Assembly: GCA_035593725.1 (NCBI GenBank)
Contig: DAOSZN010000009.1
Coordinates: 11,793 to 75,792, forward strand
DNA length: 64,000 nt
Source: UBA4971 sp029551185
GTDB taxonomy: Bacteria > Bacillota > SHA-98 > UBA4971
Direction of reading: 5' to 3'
In this document: positions 59,943 through 64,000 of the stretch, one piece after another
How the letters are laid out: the number at the start of each line of letters is the position of its first letter
Numbering within the stretch: the first letter of the stretch is position 1
Notes under the pieces: model-generated
Database searches by the model: none
Told to the model about the DNA's origin: nothing
Seen by the model: the letters and a program-made list of their open reading frames with translations, nothing else
Program-made: the position numbers and the translations under genes

Positions 59943-60971
59943 CTAAGCATGTATAAACTGCCGATTAAATGCCATATCGTTTTCAGCGAGGAGACGGATG
60001 TCATCTATCCCGTATTTCAGCATTGTCACTCTGTCAATTCCCATACCGAATGCAAGCCCCGAAATCTCCTCCGGATCAAAGCCCACTTCCCGAAGCACTC
60101 TGGGGTGAAGCAGCCCGGAACCGAGGATTTCAAGCCAGCCTGTATTCTTGCATACACGGCAACCTGCGCCGTTACATATGACGCAAGACACGTCCATCTC
60201 AGCGCTGGGCTCGGTGAATGGAAAATAACTCGGCCTGAACCTGACATCTGTGTCAGGACCGAAGAACTCGTGAGCAAACCTTGCCAAGACACCTTTAACG
60301 TCTCCAAATGTTATTCCCTCATCAACGACGAGCCCGTCCAACTGATGGAACACAGGCAGGTGTGACGGGTCAGACGCATCAGACCTGTAAACCTTGCCTG
60401 GGATAATAGCTCGGATTGGTGGTTTACGGTTTTTCATGATTCTAATATCCACGCAAGTCGTGTGAGTCCTGAGGACAATATCGTCAGTAATGTAGAAAGT
60501 GTCCTGGATGTCACGGGACGGATGGTTCTTTGGCACATTCAGGGCTTCGAAATTATTGTAGTCGAGCTCTACGTCGGGACCTTCCAATACTTCAAATCCG
60601 AGACGCGCGAAAACACGTTCCAATTCCTCATAGACTACACTCACAGGATGCCTTGTACCAATAGAAGGCCTTTTCCCCGGAAGTGTTATGTCAACTTCTT
60701 CTGCCTTAAGCTTGTTCTCCAAGTCAATGGCAGAGATCTCGACGCGTCTTGCCTCTATCATCTCTCTCACAGTTTCCCTAGCTTCATTGAGGAGCCGGCC
60801 AATTTTAGGTCTCTCATCTTCAGAGTACTTACCCAGACTGCGGAGGGCTTGAGTTATCTCTCCCCTTTTCCCCAGATACTTCACGCGAATCTCTTCTAAA
60901 TCCGGCAGACTCATTGCAGATTCTATGCTCTTCTTAGCATCAGACACAAACTTTTTTGTTTTCTCGTCCAT
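59943..60971 (-). CDS. pheS: Phenylalanyl-tRNA synthetase alpha subunit
   Basis: A 342-residue catalytic class II subunit. It carries the N-terminal coiled coil that binds tRNA and the class II core: TRHPVSVVYEELERVFARLG near residue 105, RTHTTCVDIRIM, GKVYRSDASDPSHLPVFHQ near residue 195 and GLAFGMGIDRVTMLKYGI near the end. ATG start with AGGAGG 7 bases upstream. It is preceded by a T-box leader and followed by pheT. Confidence 0.96.
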   Translation of the reverse strand: MDEKTKKFVSDAKKSIESAMSLPDLEEIRVKYLGKRGEITQALRSLGKYSEDERPKIGRLLNEARETVREMIEARRVEISAIDLENKLKAEEVDITLPGKRPSIGTRHPVSVVYEELERVFARLGFEVLEGPDVELDYNNFEALNVPKNHPSRDIQDTFYITDDIVLRTHTTCVDIRIMKNRKPPIRAIIPGKVYRSDASDPSHLPVFHQLDGLVVDEGITFGDVKGVLARFAHEFFGPDTDVRFRPSYFPFTEPSAEMDVSCVICNGAGCRVCKNTGWLEILGSGLLHPRVLREVGFDPEEISGLAFGMGIDRVTMLKYGIDDIRLLAENDMAFNRQFIHA

Positions 60972-60990
60972 ACATATTCCTCCTAGTTAT

Positions 60991-61320
60991 GGAGAGGGGC
61001 CACAGTCTTCAAGGGACGAAGACCGTGGCCCCGCGTTACCACCCTCATTGTCAGGGAAGTCGCATCCACAGCAACTCCTGACCCCTTAAACCACATGCAA
61101 GCTTCCTTTAGAAGGATAACCCATGTTTCCCTGTATAACGGTAGGGTCCCGACACAGCCTACTCGCAAATCTTAGTATTCCCAGATGCTTTCAGCTTGCA
61201 GCTCCAAAGCGAACTTCAGCAAAACCCACCCAAGCATGCTCACAGTCTCAGGCATACTCTTCCTTAGGGCCTTATCTTGCTTACTCTTCTCCTTCATCGC
61301 TCTTTTAACAAGACAGCAAG
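60991..61320 (-). promoter_or_regulatory. T-box leader (Phe) upstream of pheST
   Basis: A tRNA-sensing leader. On the minus strand: Stem I features (GCGATGAAGGAGAAGAGTAA near 61290-61310), specifier loop GAAG-TTC-GC with TTC (Phe codon) at 61211-61213, and the conserved T-box AGGGTGGTAACGCGG at 61031-61045 that pairs with uncharged tRNA-Phe. The alternative hairpin GGGGCCACGGTCTTC / GAAGACTGTGGCCCC occupies 60996-61032. Its tail is TCTCC, not a run of T, so the off-state may not be a strong intrinsic terminator. Confidence 0.92.
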
Positions 61321-61375
61321 TTTTTTGACGTTCCTGTAGAAGACACAGAGTCACTTGGTCACAAGCATCTTATAT

Positions 61376-61404
61376 ATTAGATACGCGGTAATGGAGCCGG
61401 TCAA
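61376..61404 (-). promoter_or_regulatory. Sigma-A promoter of the pheST transcript
   Basis: TTGACC and TCTAAT separated by 17 bases on the minus strand, about 65 bases before the T-box Stem I. Confidence 0.75.
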
Positions 61405-61576
61405 CTCAAAAAGCCGCCAAAAAAAGTCAGCGCCTAACATACAGGAACCACGCCCTTTCAAGGGTTTCTCCATCTACTCTTGTTGACCAATTATATCATA
61501 GCGTCTTATCTGTCCGCAACATGCCACCCTTCTCTTATTCTTACCTGTGTATCCTCCTATACCCTCTTAACTTACG
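61405..61576. other. Intergenic region between the methyltransferase and pheST promoter
   Basis: No gene is seen. Short repeats AAACCC...GGG near 61465 and a T-rich stretch near 61420 may terminate the rRNA methyltransferase transcript, but no perfect terminator is present. Confidence 0.3.
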
Positions 61577-62380
61577 CTAATCGGTTTGCCTCTTCCTATA
61601 GGCTTCGTACATTAGGATAGAACCTGCGACCCCAGCGTTAAGGGATTCTGCGTCCCCTATCATGGGAATTCTCACAGCTTCGTCGCAGAGCTTAAGTACG
61701 TCACGGGTGAGACCGTGAGCCTCACTTCCTACCAAAATTCCACATCTTCCCCGAAAATCATAATCGTAGCACAATGTCTTGGCCTTTGCACTGGATGCGA
61801 CTATTCGGAACTCATGTGTTTTCAGGAACTTAACTGAATCCTCAACTCTTTTGAAACTCTGAAGAGGCACCCTAAGTATACTGCCCATAGTTGCCCTGAC
61901 ACACTTAGGATTAAATGGATCCACAACATCTCCGCTAAGGATCACACCTGCTAACCCGAAAGCGTCAGCGCTCCGGATAAGTGTGCCCAGGTTACCGGGA
62001 TCCCTGATTTCATCAGCTAACAGAATCAAAGGAAAGCCCTGAAGGCAAAGTCCGGTATCAGGAATCCTGACAATCGCCACCACACCTTGAGGAGTGTCTG
62101 TATCTGCCACATACTCAAGGACTTCTTCTGTAACGCCATAGACCTCTATTTGTGCGTCGACAAGTCTTTCATATAAAGCGCATCCTCTTGCGTTTCTAAA
62201 TAAATACGGGCTTGCCATGACTTCATAAATCCTGGCGCCCGTATTTAGCGCGTCTTCAATTCCACGAATACCTTCCAATAAGAACCGGCCCTTTTCTTCT
62301 CGGTAGGGGCGCCGTTTCAGTTTCCGAGCTTCCAATATTCTTGCATTACGGCGACTGGTAATTGTGATCTCGATTTTCAC
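61577..62380 (-). CDS. SpoU/TrmH family RNA 2'-O-methyltransferase
   Basis: A 267-residue SPOUT-class methyltransferase, using S-adenosylmethionine to modify rRNA or tRNA ribose. The N-terminal substrate-binding domain (TSRRNARILEARKLKRRPYR) is followed by the SpoU domain with its three motifs: ADEIRDPGNLGTLIRSADAFG near residue 130, GILVGSEAHGL near residue 215 and IPMIGDAESLNAGVAGSILM near residue 240, where the knot binds the cofactor. Relatives include the thiostrepton/avilamycin resistance methylases and RlmB. GTG start, just after rplT. The exact target nucleotide is unknown. Confidence 0.92.
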   Translation of the reverse strand: MKIEITITSRRNARILEARKLKRRPYREEKGRFLLEGIRGIEDALNTGARIYEVMASPYLFRNARGCALYERLVDAQIEVYGVTEEVLEYVADTDTPQGVVAIVRIPDTGLCLQGFPLILLADEIRDPGNLGTLIRSADAFGLAGVILSGDVVDPFNPKCVRATMGSILRVPLQSFKRVEDSVKFLKTHEFRIVASSAKAKTLCYDYDFRGRCGILVGSEAHGLTRDVLKLCDEAVRIPMIGDAESLNAGVAGSILMYEAYRKRQTD

Positions 62381-62389
62381 CGGACCTCA

Positions 62390-62752
62390 CTAGGCATTAT
62401 CTACACTGTTGCGAGCTATCTTTACCAGTTCGCTGAAAGCCTCCTGGTCATTTACGGCAAGCTCAGCTAGGACTTTTCTATTTATGTCGACTCCTGCCTT
62501 TTGCAGGCCGTCTATAAACCGGCTGTATGACATACCATTCATACGTGCAGCAGCATTTATCCTCGTGATCCACAACCTACGAAAATCTCTTTTCTTATTA
62601 CGCCTATCCCGATAAGAGTAATGAAGAGACTTCATAACTGCTTCATTGGCACGACGATATACCTTGCCATTCGCGCCGGTGAATCCCTTAGCGCTCTTCA
62701 GGACCTTCTTGTGTCGGCGTTTCGCAGTTGCTCCGCCTTTAACTCTAGGCAT
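62390..62752 (-). CDS. rplT: 50S ribosomal protein L20
   Basis: A 120-residue assembly-essential 50S protein. Blocks KGGATAKRRHKKVLKSAKGF, YRDRRNKKRDFRRLWITRIN and the C-terminal conserved LAVNDQEAFSELVKIA. ATG start. It is the third gene of the infC-rpmI-rplT operon, and in Bacillota L20 can bind its own leader to repress the operon. Confidence 0.97.
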   Translation of the reverse strand: MPRVKGGATAKRRHKKVLKSAKGFTGANGKVYRRANEAVMKSLHYSYRDRRNKKRDFRRLWITRINAAARMNGMSYSRFIDGLQKAGVDINRKVLAELAVNDQEAFSELVKIARNSVDNA

Positions 62753-62797
62753 ATCAATTCCCCCTCAGATTTGGCACTTACAGCGTCAATAATGGCG

Positions 62798-62992
62798 TCA
62801 GTTGCTGAGAAGCTTCTTCACCTTAGCAGCATCTCCCCGCGAAAGCACTGCCGGCCTTTTTAGGCGCCTCTTCACCCTTGATGATTTCTTGCCTGTCTTA
62901 TGGCTCATATACGCCTTACGTCTTACGATCTTGCCGGTGCCGGTGACCTTAAAACGTTTGGCGGTGCCCCGATGTGTCTTTTTCTTTGGCAC
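62798..62992 (-). CDS. rpmI: 50S ribosomal protein L35
   Basis: A 64-residue 50S protein: PKKKTHRGTAKRFKVTGTGK at the start and RVKRRLKRPAVLSRGDAAKV at the end. GTG at 62992 with GGAGAGAG upstream; a longer in-frame start would add non-family residues. It lies between infC and rplT. Confidence 0.96.
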   Translation of the reverse strand: MPKKKTHRGTAKRFKVTGTGKIVRRKAYMSHKTGKKSSRVKRRLKRPAVLSRGDAAKVKKLLSN

Positions 62993-63055
62993 AGTATGTC
63001 TCTCTCCTTTGTTGGGATCGGGACGAAACACTCACCCAATCCAGTTTTAGCGAAA

Positions 63056-63580
63056 TCAGTGACTCTGCTTTGAAGTCAAAGGCGCCAAAATCATGACCAT
63101 ATGTCTTCCTTCGACACGGGGTTCTCTTTCAACTATCCCATAATCTTTGACTTCTTCAGCTAGGTCCTGAAGCAGCGCTCGCCCGATATCGGCGTGAACG
63201 ATTTCGCGGCCCCGAAACCTCACAGTAGCCTTAACCTTATCCCCATCCTGAAGGAACCTAATCGCGTTTCTGGCCTTTACTTGGAAGTCATGACCTTCAA
63301 TCTTCGGAGTCATCCTGACTTCCTTAATATCCACAATCTTTTGCTTTTTTTTGGTTTCCCTCTCACGCTTTGCCTGCTCATACTTGTACTTGCCATAATC
63401 GATCAAGCGGCAAACCGGCGGCCTTGCATTCGGCGCGACCTCAACCAAGTCAAGGCCCCTTTCGGCTGCAATCCGGAGACCTTCCTTAAGAACCATAACC
63501 CCGAGTTGCTCTCCGGTCTCGTCTATCAGTCTGATCTCACGCGCACGAATGTCATCGTTCACTCTCAAGTCTCTGGCGAT
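63056..63580 (-). CDS. infC: Translation initiation factor IF-3, with a rare ATC start
   Basis: About 174 residues. Blocks RVNDDIRAREIRLIDETGEQ, LDLVEVAPNARPPVCRLIDY and VKATVRFRGREIVHADIG are typical, as are the two domains and the KKK linker. The TTG at 63568 is 16 bases from the ribosome site. Four codons further up, ATC at 63580 sits 6-7 bases after AGGGGGTG and gives the N-terminus IARDLRVND, aligned with the start of other IF-3 (I-S-K-E-Y-R-V-N). infC of E. coli and B. subtilis start at AUU and are auto-controlled in this way, so the ATC start is likely functional. Confidence 0.93.
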   Translation of the reverse strand: MARDLRVNDDIRAREIRLIDETGEQLGVMVLKEGLRIAAERGLDLVEVAPNARPPVCRLIDYGKYKYEQAKRERETKKKQKIVDIKEVRMTPKIEGHDFQVKARNAIRFLQDGDKVKATVRFRGREIVHADIGRALLQDLAEEVKDYGIVEREPRVEGRHMVMILAPLTSKQSH

Positions 63581-63615
63581 TGTGCCTCACCCCCTGGAAT
63601 ATTTACAGCTTTAAT

Positions 63616-63640
63616 ATGAAAAGCGGGCATACCGCCCGCC
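63616..63640 (-). terminator. Attenuator hairpin before infC
   Basis: Minus-strand stem GCGGGC / GCCCGC with a 5-base loop and TTTTCATATT after it. It probably ends the leader prematurely in response to free L20. Confidence 0.75.
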
Positions 63641-63764
63641 TTCATAACTGATTTGATCACATCAAGAAGCGTTTCCTCTTAGCTCAACTATTGCCAGATT
63701 GTAGGAACCGCTCTTAAATTAACCTTGCTAGCAGCCCTCGACCCTGGTTGCACAAGATATCCTT

Positions 63765-63786
63765 TCGGATTCTCCTCGGATTCTCC
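63765..63786 (-). repeat. Tandem 11-base repeat in infC leader
   Basis: Two exact head-to-tail copies of TCGGATTCTCC (plus strand). It lies in the transcribed leader between the promoter and the attenuator. Confidence 0.85.
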
Positions 63787-63900
63787 TAACCTAACCGGCG
63801 CCGCAAGGTGAGAAGCAGACGGCTTCTTCTTGAGTTTATTTACATGTCCGTGTTCACTACATTAGAACTCCCATACTAGAAAGTTCTAAGTGCAGTTTTC

Positions 63901-63929
63901 AATATAGCATAACCGACACCCGTAGTCAA
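63901..63929 (-). promoter_or_regulatory. Sigma-A promoter of infC-rpmI-rplT
   Basis: TTGACT and TATATT separated by exactly 17 bases on the minus strand. Confidence 0.82.
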
Positions 63930-63956
63930 TCTGCGTTTTATCCGCTGTCGTCGGCC

Positions 63957-64000
63957 TGTGATAATGTCACCCTATAAGCGGTCTGAGAAAATGTCACCCC
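63957..64000. mobile_element. Possible insertion-sequence end at window edge
   Basis: Two direct copies of AATGTCACCC, 18 bases apart, lie at the very end (TGATAATGTCACCC then GAAAATGTCACCC). Multiple short end repeats of this kind are seen at the ends of IS21-type elements. Only the edge is visible, so the element itself is not shown and the call is tentative. Confidence 0.35.

Larger units (their letters stand above)
63581..63895 (-). promoter_or_regulatory. infC operon leader with attenuator (L20-leader-like)
   Basis: A 320-base untranslated leader from the promoter at 63901-63929. Near its 3' end is an intrinsic terminator-like hairpin (GCGGGC/GCCCGC at 63623-63639 followed by TTTT), just upstream of infC, as in B. 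subtilis, where L20 binding promotes the terminated form. It also has a GCTTCTCACCTTGCGG segment (near 63800-63830) and a tandem 11-base repeat (63765-63786). Confidence 0.8.

Overview
The window reads as part of the chromosome of an endospore-forming Gram-positive bacterium of the Bacillota, most like the Clostridia and related anaerobic lineages. The evidence is SpoIID, SpoIIM, BofC-like and YunB-like sporulation proteins, a CIRCE operator before groESL, a phenylalanine T-box, a dnaG-sigA operon, a two-subunit iron-sulfur fumarase and pyruvate phosphate dikinase. GTG and TTG start codons are frequent. Nearly all genes are core genes. I see no prophage, CRISPR array or complete insertion sequence, although the right edge may touch the end of one.

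Layout. 0.3-1.8 kb: Na+/H+ antiporter. 2.2-12.2 kb: a nine-gene minus-strand series made of a Gld-like ABC exporter (ATPase, permease, GldG, DUF4340), TldD/PmbA, fumarase alpha and beta, and MtnA. 12.4-14.6 kb: SpoIID, the remains of a class A beta-lactamase-like gene, and two small envelope proteins. 14.7-21 kb: an oligopeptide ABC importer (oppA-B-C-D-F order of transcription). 21.4-26 kb: an SOS-controlled mutagenesis cassette (ImuB-like Y-family protein, DUF6504 protein, DnaE2-like polymerase). 26.2-30.8 kb: leucine dehydrogenase, RNase P RNA, RNase HI, two zinc-ribbon proteins, two tRNAs and SigA. 30.9-41.5 kb: DnaG, PPDK, GlyS, GlyQ, SpoIIM, DUF4342, RecO, DUF2905. 41.7-46.4 kb (plus strand): PrsW-like protease, YebC, BofC-like, GroES, GroEL. 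46.4-57.8 kb: YunB, TyrS, penicillin-binding protein 1A (plus strand), MutS2, a Rad52-like/ExoX-like protein, DUF421, PolX, CvpA, ZapA. 57.8-64 kb: PheT, PheS with T-box leader, an rRNA methyltransferase, L20, L35, IF3 and its attenuator leader.

The most unusual item is the oligopeptide-binding protein OppA (19319-21007). Its two halves are in swapped order: the signal peptide is joined directly to what is normally the C-terminal half, and the normally N-terminal half comes last. This is what a natural circular permutation would look like. The partner permease OppC carries an extra extracytoplasmic region of roughly 240 residues, so the whole importer looks structurally atypical. Other points of interest are the LexA-box-controlled ImuB-DUF6504-DnaE2 cassette with no adjacent ImuA, a PheT that lacks its tRNA-binding EMAP domain, and an infC gene that appears to start at the rare codon ATC.
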